DNA of 64,000 bases. It comes from Nostocales cyanobacterium HT-58-2 (lineage in GTDB: Bacteria > Cyanobacteriota > Cyanobacteriia > Cyanobacteriales > Nostocaceae). The translations under genes were made by a program, and so were the position numbers. Below are positions 28,501 to 37,349 of this stretch, one piece after another; positions within the stretch are counted from its first letter, which is position 1; every line of letters begins with the position of its first letter. Below the pieces are notes generated by a model. It made no database searches and was not told the origin of the DNA. It saw only the letters and a list, made by a program, of their open reading frames with translations. The stretch covers positions 3,483,001 to 3,547,000 of the forward strand of contig CP019636.1 in NCBI GenBank assembly GCA_002163975.1, given 5' to 3'.

Positions 28501-29185
28501 AAATTGTTTCTGCATTATCAAGAATGACAAGACAGCGGTGTTTTTGTAGATAACTCAGAAGTAAAGAAATTTTATCGCTAACAGAGCCAACTAAATTAGC
28601 TTCCTTCTGATGTGAAAGAAATTGAATCAAACTGATCAACAGTAATTCAATGGTTGGTGCATTGTGGAGCGATCGCCAGACAACATACTCAAATTGCTCC
28701 TGTAGTTTCTCCCCCAACTTCACTGAAAGAGAAGTTTTGCCAATTCCACCAATTCCTAATATTGCCACTAACCGACAACGATCTTGAACAACCCATTGCT
28801 GTAGCGTTGCGAGTTCTTGAGAACGTCCGTAGAAGATAGAAACATCGATCGCCTCACCCCAGTCTTGTAAGGAAGATGGGGAAGTATTTTCTGCCTCCGC
28901 TTCCTCCACTCCCCTTACTCCCTCACCCAGACTACGAGAACACCATCTTCTCAAGGCTGCGCGGAGGTTATCTTTAGTAACTTTCTCTCCCATTGCTTGA
29001 GAAAGCATTTTCCAGAGTCGAAAGCCCACAATTTTGATGTACTCGGCATCATAACCGAATTCTTCGGCAATCTGGGGATAGGTTTTACGTTCCCAGGATT
29101 GTCGAAAAATAACTTCTTGCAAGTCATTTAAAGATGCTGTCTCAAGAACAGTTTCAACAATGGTTAAGGCTTCTTCGACTGTCAT
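25550..29185 (-). CDS. STAND ATPase: HTH-like N-terminus, NB-ARC, 14 WD40 repeats
   Basis: 1211 residues. Residues 1-80 are a helical HTH-like domain ([26 protein letters not shown]) like that at the N-terminus of vWA-MoxR-associated proteins. NB-ARC ATPase from ~110: Walker [10 protein letters not shown] (144-152), Walker [22 protein letters not shown] short pentapeptide-like linker follows ([21 protein letters not shown]). Fourteen WD40 repeats from ~580 make two seven-blade propellers, several nearly identical. Family knowledge: STAND proteins oligomerise when the repeat sensor binds a ligand; some are immune receptors. No effector domain is evident beyond the N-terminus. Monocistronic. 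Confidence 0.93.
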   Translation of the reverse strand: MTVEEALTIVETVLETASLNDLQEVIFRQSWERKTYPQIAEEFGYDAEYIKIVGFRLWKMLSQAMGEKVTKDNLRAALRRWCSRSLGEGVRGVEEAEAENTSPSSLQDWGEAIDVSIFYGRSQELATLQQWVVQDRCRLVAILGIGGIGKTSLSVKLGEKLQEQFEYVVWRSLHNAPTIELLLISLIQFLSHQKEANLVGSVSDKISLLLSYLQKHRCLVILDNAETIFCSSELGHRTGQYRTGYEEYGELFQRIGESRHQSCLVLTSREKPREVAVLEGEILPVRSIQLSGLSTVDGQKIFHCKGNFTASTHDWQNLIQSYAGNPLALKIVATTIRDLFDSNISRFLSQGTVVFGDIQDIIEQQFQRLSTIEQEIMYWLAINREAVTFAEIQSDLLSPISNAQLLEALQALERRCLLDKATPTLLEKGSSLFTLQPVLMEYMTSRLIQKVCSEVETQEVCLFKTHALIKASAKDYIKEIQIYLILNPVIQQLLSIFGNLNKLESHLMPIISSLRGKKTIETGYVSGNTINLLRQLNVDLSGHDFSGLTIWQADLKGVDLHQTNFAHSDLAKSTFTANLSYIFTVAVSPDGHLLATGDTDGKISLWQATDGQQRLTWEAHAGWVRSIVFSADGQTFFSASDDQTVKQWNLAGECLQVFGGHSGFVWSVALLEQPNSSGSHPILASGGIDQTINLLDIQSGECIKKLRGHTDWIHSVACSSDGRTIASGSHDQTIKLWDINTSECLKTLRGHIRKVFSVVFSTDGTKLVSGGADGTVRIWDVSTGECLHKLQEHTNQVWCVVCSNDGNTIASGSGDTTIRVWNIHSGECIKVLQGHTNTLRSLAFTPNGQHLIASDDNQTIKLWDIRTGKCFRTFYGYGSGIWALAVSPRNHSSNSPILASGSEDQIIKLWDINTGTCLKTLKGHTNWIRYLAFSPDGQTLASGSSDEIIRIWNIQTGECRQILQGHTDWVLSVAFSPDGQTLASGGSDKQVRIWDVHTGQCLHLFQHDTAAVATVIFSHDGKLLISTGADFLIRAWDVQTGQCIKMYTGHTRPIWSAVFSPDGKTLASGSEDKTIKMWDVKTGECLSTLHGHSGAVISVAYSFDGRLLASASSDKTVRIWDLETRECLKVLQGHTRWIYAVKFIDSHQGELLATSSEDQTIRLWNIETGECIKILRSPRPYEGMNITGTVGLSEAQRATLLALGAVEETSS

Positions 29186-29288
29186 TGGTTACAAATAATG
29201 CTAACGAAAGCTAACTGAGTCTTGTAACTTTCAATAACTTTTAGTTACTGCAAAGATTATGCAAGTTTTTTTACTATGCATTCAGTTG

Positions 29289-29316
29289 TTGATTCCAAGC
29301 AAACAGCAACTATAAC
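29289..29316 (+). promoter_or_regulatory. psbA promoter
   Basis: TTGATT (29289-29294), 16-bp spacer, TATAAC (29311-29316), followed by a short ~25-nt leader with AGGAT just before the ATG at 29347. It is the only sigma70-like pair near the gene. Confidence 0.55.
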
Positions 29317-29346
29317 CTCACATTATCACTGTAATCATTTTAGGAT

Positions 29347-30429
29347 ATGACCACAACCTTACAACGTCGCGAAAGCGCTAACGTATGGGAGCGGTTCTGC
29401 GAGTGGATTACCTCAACTGACAACCGTTTATACATCGGTTGGTTCGGTGTGTTGATGATTCCCACATTGCTCGCCGCTACAACGTGCTTTATCATTGCAT
29501 TCATTGCAGCGCCCCCCGTTGACATCGATGGTATCCGTGAGCCTGTGGCAGGTTCTTTAATCTACGGCAATAACATCATTTCTGGTGCAGTTGTTCCTTC
29601 TTCCAATGCCATTGGTTTGCACTTCTACCCCATCTGGGAAGCTGCTTCCTTGGATGAGTGGCTGTACAACGGTGGTCCATACCAGCTCATTATCTTCCAC
29701 TTCCTGATTGGTTGCTTCTGCTACCTGGGTCGTCAGTGGGAACTATCCTATCGCTTAGGAATGCGCCCCTGGATCTGCGTTGCATACTCTGCTCCTTTGG
29801 CATCTGCAACTGCAGTCTTTCTGATTTACCCCATTGGGCAAGGTTCCTTCTCTGATGGTATGCCCTTGGGTATTTCTGGTACATTCAACTTCATGTTGGT
29901 GTTCCAAGCTGAACACAATATCCTCATGCACCCCTTCCATCAGTTAGGAGTTGCTGGTGTATTTGGCGGCGCGTTAGTGAGTGCGATGCACGGCTCTTTG
30001 GTAACTTCCTCACTGGTACGCGAAACCACAGAGGACGAATCAGCTAACAATGGCTACATATTTGGTCAGGAAGAGGAAACCTATAATATTGTAGCTGCTC
30101 ATGGCTACTTGGGACGCCTGTTCTGGCAGTATGTCAGCTTCAGAAACTCGCGTTCACTGCACTTTGTTCTAGCTGCATGGCCCGTCATAGGTATTTGGTT
30201 CACTGCCTTGGGTATCAGCACAATGGCATTCAACCTCAACGGATTCAACTTCAACTCGTCCGTAATCGATGCTCAAGGTCGTGTAATCAGTACATGGGCG
30301 GATGTTCTAAACCGCGCCAACCTGGGTATGGAAGTGATGCACGAGCGAAACGCTCACAACTTCCCCCTCGATTTAGCTAGTGGCGAGCAAGTTCCTGTGG
30401 CTCTCACTGCTCCTGCTATCAACGGCTAA
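29347..30429 (+). CDS. psbA: Photosystem II reaction centre protein D1
   Basis: 360 residues, five transmembrane helices, thylakoid membrane; binds P680, pheophytin, QB and the Mn4CaO5 cluster. All assembly ligands are present: D170, E189, H332, E333, H337, D342 and A344, with the C-terminal 16-residue extension removed by CtpA. H190, H215, H272 and S264 are also in place. Residue 130 is Gln, the low-light D1:1 type. G80, F158 and T286 exclude the microaerobic D1' type. The stromal D-E loop and helix E differ from the common form ([29 protein letters not shown]), so it is probably a diverged member of a multigene family. Single gene with its own terminator. Confidence 0.97.
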   Translation: MTTTLQRRESANVWERFCEWITSTDNRLYIGWFGVLMIPTLLAATTCFIIAFIAAPPVDIDGIREPVAGSLIYGNNIISGAVVPSSNAIGLHFYPIWEAASLDEWLYNGGPYQLIIFHFLIGCFCYLGRQWELSYRLGMRPWICVAYSAPLASATAVFLIYPIGQGSFSDGMPLGISGTFNFMLVFQAEHNILMHPFHQLGVAGVFGGALVSAMHGSLVTSSLVRETTEDESANNGYIFGQEEETYNIVAAHGYLGRLFWQYVSFRNSRSLHFVLAAWPVIGIWFTALGISTMAFNLNGFNFNSSVIDAQGRVISTWADVLNRANLGMEVMHERNAHNFPLDLASGEQVPVALTAPAING

Positions 30430-30482
30430 GTTCCTTAAGATTTAGATTTCGTGGTCAATTTGTTTATGAGTGCTTAATGAAT

Positions 30483-30505
30483 GCGTCCCTTGTGGGACGC
30501 TTTTT
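30483..30505 (+). terminator. Rho-independent terminator of psbA
   Basis: GCGTCCC-TTGT-GGGACGC followed by TTTTT, 54 bp after the psbA stop. A textbook intrinsic terminator. Confidence 0.9.
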
Positions 30506-30569
30506 CTGTGCTTCAGTTCATCGAACTTATGTTAGTTTAATAGACTGTCTATTAAGTATGCGGACAGAA

Positions 30570-30693
30570 CTTTTTGTAGGATGTGTTAGCGTGATTCGTA
30601 ACGCATCTATCTGTTACATAGCATGGGTACGCTTCACTAGTTATAAATTAGTTGCACAGCATGGGTACTCTCGGCTAACCCATCCTACATTTA
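30570..30693. repeat. Three REP-like palindromes
   Basis: First-family unit TAGGATGTGTTAGCGTGATTCGTAACGCATC at about 30575-30606 (read as two halves around GTGATT). Then a truncated and a nearly complete second-family unit (ATGGGTAC...GGCTAACCCATCCTACATTT) up to 30690. Confidence 0.65.
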
Positions 30694-30725
30694 TTTGCGA
30701 TTTATTTACGTCCAGCGACTTAAGA

Positions 30726-31754
30726 TTATCGATGACTTCTTTTACGTTTTAAATGTTTGTGTTGTGTAAAGCGTCGCAATAGACGAGTTATAAAGTTAGT
30801 ATTATCCCCAGACTTTTTCCTTATTTGTGTTTGTGCAGTCCTATTTTTTGGTTTCAACCCTTGATTGAGACGAGCTTCTTCTGTCAGAGGAATAGCATGC
30901 TTATCTGGGATAATACGAGAACCATATTTTCTAGCATAAACCTGGGTAAATTCAGCGCCGAAAAAGAGAATTTGGGCGGCATAATAAACCCAAGCTAAGA
31001 TAATCACTACTGAACCAGCAGCACCGTAGGTTGAGCCAAAACTGCTCTTGCCCAGATACTGTCCTAGAAGATATCTACCAATAGAGAACAAAAGTGAGGT
31101 GAGAGCAGCTCCAATTAAAACATCATTCCAAGTAATTTTGACATCCGGCAGGACTTTGAAAATGAGTCCAAACAACACTGTGGTGATGGTAAAACCAAGG
31201 ATGAAGTTGACTATTTGCCAGGCAAAATCAACACCAGGCAACACATTTCTAAAGTAACCAACTATTCCTGCCAAAACAGCACTGATCACAAGTGACACAA
31301 GTAATAGAAAACCAATGGCTAGCACCATCGCGAATGATGTAAAGCGTTGGCGAACCATGTTTTTCATGGCGCGTCCTGGTTTTGGCTGTACTTCCCAAAT
31401 TGTATTTAGTGCATCTTGCAATTCAGTAAATAGACCAGTAGCACCAAATATAAGAACTATAATACTGATGATGGAGGCAATAGTCCCTGCTTTCGGTTGG
31501 TTGGCATTTTGAATAGCTGTCTGAATAACACCTGCGCCATCTTGACCGACTAAACCTTCAAGTTGCGTTCTAATTGCGCCCGTTGCTGCATCTTCTCCCA
31601 ATACTGCGCCAGCGATCGCAATCACAATAATCAGCAAAGGGGCAATGGAAAAAATCGTGTAATAAGACAATGCTGCCGCTAACCGCGATACCTTATCGTT
31701 ACTCCATTCGTTAAATGTCTCTTGAAACAGCTCCCAAATTGCCTTGAAATTCAT
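30726..31754 (-). CDS. YihY/BrkB-family inner membrane protein
   Basis: 342 residues from the ATG at 31754, with AAGGAG nine bases upstream. Six hydrophobic helices. The family signature SRLAAALSYYTIFSIAPLLIIVIAIAG sits near the N-terminus; FGATGLFTELQDALNTIW and YGAAGSVVIILAWVYYAAQILFFGAEFTQVYA follow. Once called ribonuclease BN in error; proposed as a transporter or virulence factor, with true function unresolved. The cytoplasmic C-terminus is basic. Single gene, in the same direction as the following RTX gene but separated by ~220 bp. Confidence 0.92.
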   Translation of the reverse strand: MNFKAIWELFQETFNEWSNDKVSRLAAALSYYTIFSIAPLLIIVIAIAGAVLGEDAATGAIRTQLEGLVGQDGAGVIQTAIQNANQPKAGTIASIISIIVLIFGATGLFTELQDALNTIWEVQPKPGRAMKNMVRQRFTSFAMVLAIGFLLLVSLVISAVLAGIVGYFRNVLPGVDFAWQIVNFILGFTITTVLFGLIFKVLPDVKITWNDVLIGAALTSLLFSIGRYLLGQYLGKSSFGSTYGAAGSVVIILAWVYYAAQILFFGAEFTQVYARKYGSRIIPDKHAIPLTEEARLNQGLKPKNRTAQTQIRKKSGDNTNFITRLLRRFTQHKHLKRKRSHR

Positions 31755-31973
31755 CAAAATATCTCCTTTTCCAGTGATGTGCTTTCCTCCTGAAATAATT
31801 GATACCAGATATTTTGTGTGTATTGCATCTTTCCCAAGGCGTTGGTATGATTTCCACCAGGCAGAAATTGCTGAAAGGCTGATTTTCAGGCAAGTTTTAA
31901 AACACGCCTGCCCTAAATTGTCACCTGTGACTCAACAGTAAGCTGCGGAAGCCGTCTCCCAAGGAAAATTGAG

Positions 31974-32936
31974 TTAATCAAATTTCAAATCAGAACGAAA
32001 TGTGAAGTCACTACTGTCAAGACTCAAGGTCAAAACACCTTGCACAATTGCAATGAGTTCATTCAACTCACCATTGGGCTTTTTCAGGTTGATGGCTATC
32101 CCATTTGGTAAGCCTATGGGAGATGATCCCAAAATATAGTCAGATGCTGTTCCTACAAGCTGGATCACATCATCACTTGAATGAAAATCAGTAATAAGAG
32201 CGTAATCATTCTCACCAGTACTCATTCCATCTTGGTCATCATAGTAAACCGACAAGGTACCAGCAGTATTCCGTCCGCCAAGGATGAAAGTATCTCTGCC
32301 TTCCCCGCCAATTAGGATGTCTACTTCACCTATTCCATAGCTACCACCAGGAGGACCACTGGGTATGTATCCAGCACCAGTGAGAATATCATCCCCTTGT
32401 CCACCTAAAAGGAGATCATTGCCTCTTCCACTGTTGAGAATATCATTTCCCTTTCCACCATCAAGGTAATCATTGCCGTCTCCGGTCTTGTAACTGCCAT
32501 CGTAGAGGATATCATCTCCATCGCCACCAAAAAGGATATCATTACCAAACCCACCGTCTAAGCTGTCGTTACCGTCGCCGCCATATAAATCATCATCACC
32601 AGCCAGACCTATAATTTGGTCATTCCCACGACCACCAAATAAGATATCCTTACCGAAAGAGCCAAATAGCTGGTCGTCACCTTTGCCGCCATACAATGTA
32701 TTTTCGCTGTTTGGGTCTCCTCCGTAACCGGGTGCATATGGTACCTTGCTGAGTCCAGCGTATAGAAAGTCGTTACCGTCGCCGCCTTTTATCTTGTCAT
32801 TACCTTCGCCACCTTCTAAAAGGTCATTACCGGATAGACCAATGAGAAAGTCATCTCCTAAATCACCAAAAATGGAATCACTGTCTTGAGTTCCCTTGAG
32901 ATAATCGTTTCCTGTAGTACCATAAATAACAACCAT
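31974..32936 (-). CDS. RTX-type calcium-binding protein
   Basis: 320 residues, no classical signal peptide. Residues ~5-195 are nonapeptide repeats GGxGxDxLx (for example [20 protein letters not shown], about 15 units) that fold into a Ca2+-bound parallel beta-roll. The C-terminal ~100 residues ([41 protein letters not shown]) match the usual terminal domain that carries the type I secretion signal. No catalytic domain, so it is probably a structural, surface or extracellular matrix protein. No type I exporter lies in the window. A perfect 8-bp inverted repeat 70 bp upstream may be its operator. Confidence 0.88.
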   Translation of the reverse strand: MVVIYGTTGNDYLKGTQDSDSIFGDLGDDFLIGLSGNDLLEGGEGNDKIKGGDGNDFLYAGLSKVPYAPGYGGDPNSENTLYGGKGDDQLFGSFGKDILFGGRGNDQIIGLAGDDDLYGGDGNDSLDGGFGNDILFGGDGDDILYDGSYKTGDGNDYLDGGKGNDILNSGRGNDLLLGGQGDDILTGAGYIPSGPPGGSYGIGEVDILIGGEGRDTFILGGRNTAGTLSVYYDDQDGMSTGENDYALITDFHSSDDVIQLVGTASDYILGSSPIGLPNGIAINLKKPNGELNELIAIVQGVLTLSLDSSDFTFRSDLKFD

Positions 32937-33005
32937 AGAGCACCTTTTCTAAAAATAGCCGGAGAATCGTGATTATTAGGCGATTTTTATTTTTTTGTGA
33001 AGAAC

Positions 33006-33024
33006 TGTCACAAACGTTGTGACA
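33006..33024. promoter_or_regulatory. Perfect inverted repeat upstream of the RTX gene
   Basis: TGTCACAA-ACG-TTGTGACA, 19 bp, lies 70 bp upstream of the RTX start and 147 bp beyond the 3' end of the sensor kinase gene. The symmetry and size fit a dimeric repressor or activator site. It is not the CRP (TGTGA-N6-TCACA) or NtcA (GTA-N8-TAC) consensus. Confidence 0.5.
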
Positions 33025-33170
33025 CCTCTTAGTTTCTGCCGCAAAAAGAATTGTCGGTGGTCATTCATAGTGATGGGTAATGACTTAAATCTAACAAGTA
33101 TTTCAGATATCGCATAGCAAGAAGTTGCCGCCCAATAGCAGAGCACAGAGGACGAATCTTTAGTACTTTG

Positions 33171-34568
33171 TTACTTCTTCCTCCTTCTGCCTTTTCCTCG
33201 GTAAATAGAACGAACGCCATTAAGCACCGTGACATCGAAGGGCAATCGAATGGTAAAAGTGCTACCTTTATTTAACTCACTTTCTACATTTAAACTGCCG
33301 TAATGTGCCTTAACAATTGCTTGGGCGATCGCCAACCCTAATCCAGAACCACCAGTGATACGAGAGCGATCGCTATTCACCCGATAGAAGCGGTCAAAAA
33401 TCCTCTTCAGTTCCTGCTGTGGAATACCAATGCCCGTATCCTGAACCGAAATCACAGCATGATGGTCATTGCAGTCTAAGATGACTGTTACCTTTCCTCC
33501 TTGAGGTGTGTATTGAATCGCATTGACAATTAAGTTAGAAACCAGACGATAAAGCTGCTCGCAATTGCCTGTAATACTCAAAGGTTGATGCACTCGTATT
33601 GCAGATGTCAGCTTTACCTGCGCTGAGGATGCCATCGCTGCAAATTCTTCAATCAAGTCACTGACAATCTCATTCAAGCAACAAGATTCACGTCGCATCG
33701 GCATGGGTTGTCGATCTAGGCGAGATAAAAGCAGTAAGTCAGCAACCAAAGTCGTGAGTCGCAAATTTTGACGTTCTACAGTTTGCAGAATCTCCCGTGC
33801 TTCTGGTTCATCCAGTTGCGGCATCATAAGTGCTGATTCTACCGTTGCTTGTGTTGCAGCTAAAGGTGTCCGTAACTCGTGTGCGACATCCGCTGTAAAT
33901 TGCTGAATTTGTTTGTAGGATTGATAAATTGGTTGCATTGCTAATCCTGCTAACCACCAGCTAGCAACACCAATTAAACCCATTGCTACTGGCAATCCCA
34001 ACACTAAAATTAATTTCACAGCATTTAGATAACTACTAAAGTCTTCCAGACTTCGCCCCACTTGGATATATCCCCAATCCCGATTGTCCTGGGTATGTAA
34101 TACAAAGGAAATTTGATGGTAAAGGTTGCCTTTGCCGTCTTTTAGGGTTTGCCAAAGTTTGTTGTTAAACAGTGGAGGCAGTTCCTTTGGATAAGAGCCT
34201 GCTATAGCAAACAGGCGTCCTGAGTTATCAAAAAAACGTACATAATAGTAGCCTTGGGTGATTGCGCTCTCCGTGTGACGTTTGAAAGTTAATTGCTCTT
34301 GAATGCACCTGTCTCCAACGATACAGATATTTGGTAGAAGCTGCTTTAAAATAGGTTCCAAGCGTCCAGGTTGTTGTAGTTTTAGTTCAATACTGTCATG
34401 CAGAGTTCCTGCAACGGATTCCAATTCCCGGTCTAAGGTTACCCAATGAACATGGGATATTGCTTGGTAAACGCCAAATCCGCACAGACCTAAGATAAGA
34501 GCCATAACAAGCGCGTACCACGAAGCCAAACGCAAGCGGGTTAGCCTAAATAGTTTATTTTGATTCAT
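33171..34568 (-). CDS. Sensor histidine kinase of the metal-resistance island (RppB/CopS-like)
   Basis: 465 residues. TM1 ~14-38, a ~140-residue periplasmic sensor with a Cys pair (NICIVGDRCI), TM2 ~185-210, then HisKA with FTADVAHELRTPLAATQ (phosphoacceptor His) and HATPase_c: N box NLIVNAIQYTP, G1 DTGIGIPQQE, F box FDRFYRV, G2 GGSGLGLAIA. The first four bases overlap the response-regulator gene (ATGA), so the two are translationally coupled. Context (pump, copper chaperones, DUF305 proteins) suggests that it senses periplasmic Cu or a similar cation; the domain pattern resembles cyanobacterial RppB/NrsS and CopS. The ligand is inferred. Confidence 0.88.
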   Translation of the reverse strand: MNQNKLFRLTRLRLASWYALVMALILGLCGFGVYQAISHVHWVTLDRELESVAGTLHDSIELKLQQPGRLEPILKQLLPNICIVGDRCIQEQLTFKRHTESAITQGYYYVRFFDNSGRLFAIAGSYPKELPPLFNNKLWQTLKDGKGNLYHQISFVLHTQDNRDWGYIQVGRSLEDFSSYLNAVKLILVLGLPVAMGLIGVASWWLAGLAMQPIYQSYKQIQQFTADVAHELRTPLAATQATVESALMMPQLDEPEAREILQTVERQNLRLTTLVADLLLLSRLDRQPMPMRRESCCLNEIVSDLIEEFAAMASSAQVKLTSAIRVHQPLSITGNCEQLYRLVSNLIVNAIQYTPQGGKVTVILDCNDHHAVISVQDTGIGIPQQELKRIFDRFYRVNSDRSRITGGSGLGLAIAQAIVKAHYGSLNVESELNKGSTFTIRLPFDVTVLNGVRSIYRGKGRRRKK

Positions 34569-35260
34569 GGCGTGAGATTGAGACGATATCCCATACCATG
34601 CAATGTTTCAATAGGGTTGACACAGCCACTGTTGGCTAGTTTGCGGCGAAGTAAACGCATTTGAGCCGCCACCACATTACTAATAGGTTCTGCACTCACC
34701 TCCCAAAGCTGATTACGAATTTGTTCAGTGGTAATAATTTGGTTCGGGTGCTTCATAAAATACTCCAGTAGCTGAAATTCTTTGTTAGTTAGGGGGACTA
34801 CCTGTCTATCCCCCATGGCGTTGTAACTCACAACGGTGCTACTGCCGTAATCTAGAGTTAGGTTGCCAACCGTTAGCTCTTGGGGTTGGAAGTGAGGCGA
34901 TCGCCTCTGTAATGCCCGTAACCGCGCCAGTAATTCCGCCATGCCAAATGGCTTTATTAAGTAGTCATCTGCACCTGCATCCAGCCCAGTCACTTTATCT
35001 TCCATTGTGTCTTTAGCTGTTAGCATCAACACAGGCAGAGGATTTTTTTTGTTGCGTAGCTGTTGGCACAACTCCAAACCTGACATTCCTGGCAACATCC
35101 AATCAATAATAGCCAGCGTATATTGCGTGCAGCTATTTTCTAGATATGCCCATGCATCAGTTCCATTCATAACCCAGTCAACCAAGTACTTCTGCTGGGT
35201 AAGAGTTCGCTTAATAGCAATACCTAAATCTGGTTCATCCTCGACTAGCAGCACTCTCAT
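34565..35260 (-). CDS. OmpR-family response regulator (RppA/CopR-like)
   Basis: 231 residues. Receiver domain with phosphoacceptor D53 in LAIIDWMLPGMSGLELC, acidic pocket VEDEPD, and Lys in LTAKDTMEDK. C-terminal winged helix with VPLTNKEFQLLEYFMKHPNQIITTEQIRNQLW and GMGYRLNL. Expected to bind 11-bp-spaced direct repeats; three such sites (ATGAAAT-N4-ATGAAAT) lie upstream of the pump operon, copM1 and csp in this same island. First gene of the two-component pair. Confidence 0.9.
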   Translation of the reverse strand: MRVLLVEDEPDLGIAIKRTLTQQKYLVDWVMNGTDAWAYLENSCTQYTLAIIDWMLPGMSGLELCQQLRNKKNPLPVLMLTAKDTMEDKVTGLDAGADDYLIKPFGMAELLARLRALQRRSPHFQPQELTVGNLTLDYGSSTVVSYNAMGDRQVVPLTNKEFQLLEYFMKHPNQIITTEQIRNQLWEVSAEPISNVVAAQMRLLRRKLANSGCVNPIETLHGMGYRLNLTP

Positions 35261-35619
35261 AGAGTTAGTCTCTCACCTGTGGGGGGAGCATTTTCTACAA
35301 AACTTTTTCAGTACACCTGCCTCACTGTTATCTAAGATAATAGATTTTCCAACTTTATAAATTGAGCGCGGTGACTATTGCACGTTTACCCAAAAATCAG
35401 CAGTGACAATTTTGCTATTATGATTGAACTGACCCCAAAGTTTAGATTTTCCAGATTGGAGGAAACTAGTTATAAAATGAACCTCGGACGCTGGAGTATT
35501 CTTCATGGCATGAGCATGAATGTAGTCTGCTTGTAGTCACAATTTGCATTTACTTTATCAGCAGCGGCGAGAGTTCTCTCAATAGCCTCTCGCCGCTCGA
35601 TTTCTCAAATTCTCAAAGC
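35261..35619. other. Intergenic upstream of the two-component operon
   Basis: Contains a 13-bp palindrome TTATCT-A-AGATAA (35328-35340), about 70 bp from the regulator start and possibly an operator. A strong hairpin AGCGGCGAGAG/CTCTCGCCGCT (35563-35597) lies just behind the small Met-rich gene. Confidence 0.5.
35563..35597 (-). terminator. Hairpin behind the Met-rich small protein gene
   Basis: Perfect 11-bp stem with a 13-base loop, 23 bp after the stop at 35620 on the minus strand. No T run, so terminator strength is uncertain; it could separate the pump-side genes from the two-component operon. Confidence 0.5.
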
Positions 35620-35928
35620 CTATCTAGATTGGTTGCGTTGACCGCCCATCATCTGACGCATGTTGTTCATCATTTGTTTATTGTTCATCATGTCTTTACA
35701 ACAGCTACACCCTGTTTGGTTTGGCTGCTGTGGTGTTTGGTTTGCTGGCGCTGTTCTTTGATTAATTTGCTGTTGAGTCTGATTAGCCTCGTTTGTAGTG
35801 TTGGAAGTCGTAGTAGGTGTCACAGTCCGGGTGCGGCTTTCTGCTAGGCTAGGACTAGCTGCGAATGTTAGCAATGCAAAACTAGCTAAGGCTCCGGTTA
35901 ATACTAGCTGATGAGTGCGTGTAGTCAT
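35620..35928 (-). CDS. Small secreted Met/Cys-rich protein, putative periplasmic metal binder
   Basis: 102 residues from the ATG at 35928, where a Sec signal peptide begins (MTTRTHQLVLTGALASFALL, cleaved near SLA-E). A low-complexity Thr/Asn/Gln/Pro linker follows. The end holds CSCCKDMMNNKQMMNNMRQMMGG: three Cys and seven Met within 23 residues, a typical Cu(I)-binding composition. An upstream in-frame ATG at 35964 would put 12 charged residues before the signal and is less likely. Not a family I recognise; function inferred from composition and its place in the island. Confidence 0.65.
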   Translation of the reverse strand: MTTRTHQLVLTGALASFALLTFAASPSLAESRTRTVTPTTTSNTTNEANQTQQQINQRTAPANQTPQQPNQTGCSCCKDMMNNKQMMNNMRQMMGGQRNQSR

Positions 35929-36014
35929 GTTCTTTTTTACTTCTCTATGTTTTTGTCGATTCATTAGTTCTTAACAAACTAAAGCGATTCTAAAATCTCT
36001 AGTTAGATGGAGAG

Positions 36015-36563
36015 TCAAATCAGTAATTTGTCCACTATCAAGTTTTGATAACCCAACGTATGACGGCGAGCTAAGTAAAGTACCAAAGGTGGCAAAATTA
36101 CCCATAGAAGCACAGCTAGTGAACTTATGCCAAGACCAGGCACAGCTAAAACTGGAACTCCGTAAGCCCTAGTGATATTTACTCGGTAGGTTTCTGTAAC
36201 AAGAGTGATGACTAAACCCATACTAGTAAAAAGTAGCGTTAATTTACGAATTGGATTGAGTATCCAGTAACGAGAACGAGCCAAAGCGCTCATAATCCAA
36301 CTACTAATAAGAGTTATTACACTGTCCCCGAAAGTACAATGAGTCAAGTCCTTAACTTTGTCTATTAAAAAGGGCTTTTCATAGAATTCGTAATAAGGAG
36401 ATTGCCAAACTTCATAAACGAAGTTGAGGAGAAAAGCGAATAAAAATAGGTTTGCTTCCGGTGTAGCCAGAAAGCGAACTACCCATTTAGAAATGAATTT
36501 GCTTGTCATAGTTAACTCACATTGATCCTGGTCATGTTGGTAACTGCTGTGCTGGTGTTCCAT
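36015..36563 (-). CDS. Membrane protein of unknown function with His-rich N-terminus
   Basis: 182 residues. The start at 36563 is supported by GGAG ten bases upstream and gives a His-rich cytoplasmic tail (MEHQHSSYQHDQDQCE) that could bind metal. Four hydrophobic segments follow (about 40-56, 80-93, 108-124, 140-165). The block NFVYEVWQSPYYEFYEKPFLIDKVKDLTHCTFGDSVITL is distinctive and is likely the conserved core. I do not recognise a characterised family. The position among copper genes suggests a role in metal handling, but this is inference only. Confidence 0.6.
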   Translation of the reverse strand: MEHQHSSYQHDQDQCELTMTSKFISKWVVRFLATPEANLFLFAFLLNFVYEVWQSPYYEFYEKPFLIDKVKDLTHCTFGDSVITLISSWIMSALARSRYWILNPIRKLTLLFTSMGLVITLVTETYRVNITRAYGVPVLAVPGLGISSLAVLLWVILPPLVLYLARRHTLGYQNLIVDKLLI

Positions 36564-36661
36564 TGCTAAGGAACTCCGAGTTCAGGTAGATGCTGATAAC
36601 GCTAAGACAACAAGTTTTTTCTCAGTAAAAGCTTATTAAAGTATTTTCTAACTGCGAACAG

Positions 36662-37159
36662 TTATCGATTAAAGTTAAAACGCCCGTCTACCTTTTTACC
36701 ATCAACGTCAGCAGTAATTTTTACCTGATATTGACCAGTTGCTGTTTGAGATAGCAAACCTGTGTAATGTTTGTCTTTTGCATCATACGTAAATGGAACT
36801 GTTTGTTGTTTCCCATCTGGCGACTGAACTTGAGCCGTCACTTTAGCATTAGGTATCGCAGAGTGATTGTCGCCTCTTTGTAAATAAAAATCCATGTGAG
36901 TTGCATTTGCTTCCTTCTCGGGGACAAATTCTAAGTGATAAGCTCCTGTCTCCACAACTTGACCTCCATAAGATTCACCATGCTGCCCTTTTGATTCCGC
37001 AGTAGGTGAAGCTGCAGGCGTACTTAATTGAGTGCTTGAGGTCGTAGTAGTTGTTTGACTAGTTTCTGTATTAGCTGCTTGATTATCGTTACTACAAGCT
37101 CCCAAGAAAAGTAGCCCGATAGTTCCGAGAACAATCAAGCCTAATTTAAGTGATTTCAT
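36662..37159 (-). CDS. Lipoprotein of the metal-resistance island
   Basis: 165 residues from the ATG at 37159, with GAGGA nine bases upstream. The signal peptide ends in the lipobox LFLGAC, so the mature protein is lipid-anchored at the Cys. A Thr/Ser/Ala-rich linker (~25-55) leads to a beta-sandwich-like domain: GAYHLEFVPEKEANATHMDFYLQ, AIPNAKVTAQVQSPDGKQQ, GQYQVKITADVDGKKVDGRFNF, resembling YtkA/FixH-type modules seen beside metal pumps. His and Met in the domain (ATHMDF) could bind metal. Same strand as the pump operon, 175 bp behind the methyltransferase. Confidence 0.65.
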   Translation of the reverse strand: MKSLKLGLIVLGTIGLLFLGACSNDNQAANTETSQTTTTTSSTQLSTPAASPTAESKGQHGESYGGQVVETGAYHLEFVPEKEANATHMDFYLQRGDNHSAIPNAKVTAQVQSPDGKQQTVPFTYDAKDKHYTGLLSQTATGQYQVKITADVDGKKVDGRFNFNR

Positions 37160-37349
37160 GGATTTATTCCTCATATAAAATATTTAATAGAGAAAAAATG
37201 GTAGCAAAATGCTTATGTTGCCGCATTTTGGGGATTCGACTTCCTCAGGTGCAAGTCCTGGTGCAACAGGTTTGAATTTCCACTTGTAAGAGTGCAAAGG
37301 TTTTATGAAACTTTAGCGACTGGTTGGAGTAAAAGGCAGTCATCTAACG

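Noticed and set aside
29347..30429. psbA as a microaerobic D1' or far-red/ChlF isoform
   Set aside because: G80, F158, T286 and all Mn ligands are standard, and no far-red or low-oxygen gene cluster is nearby.
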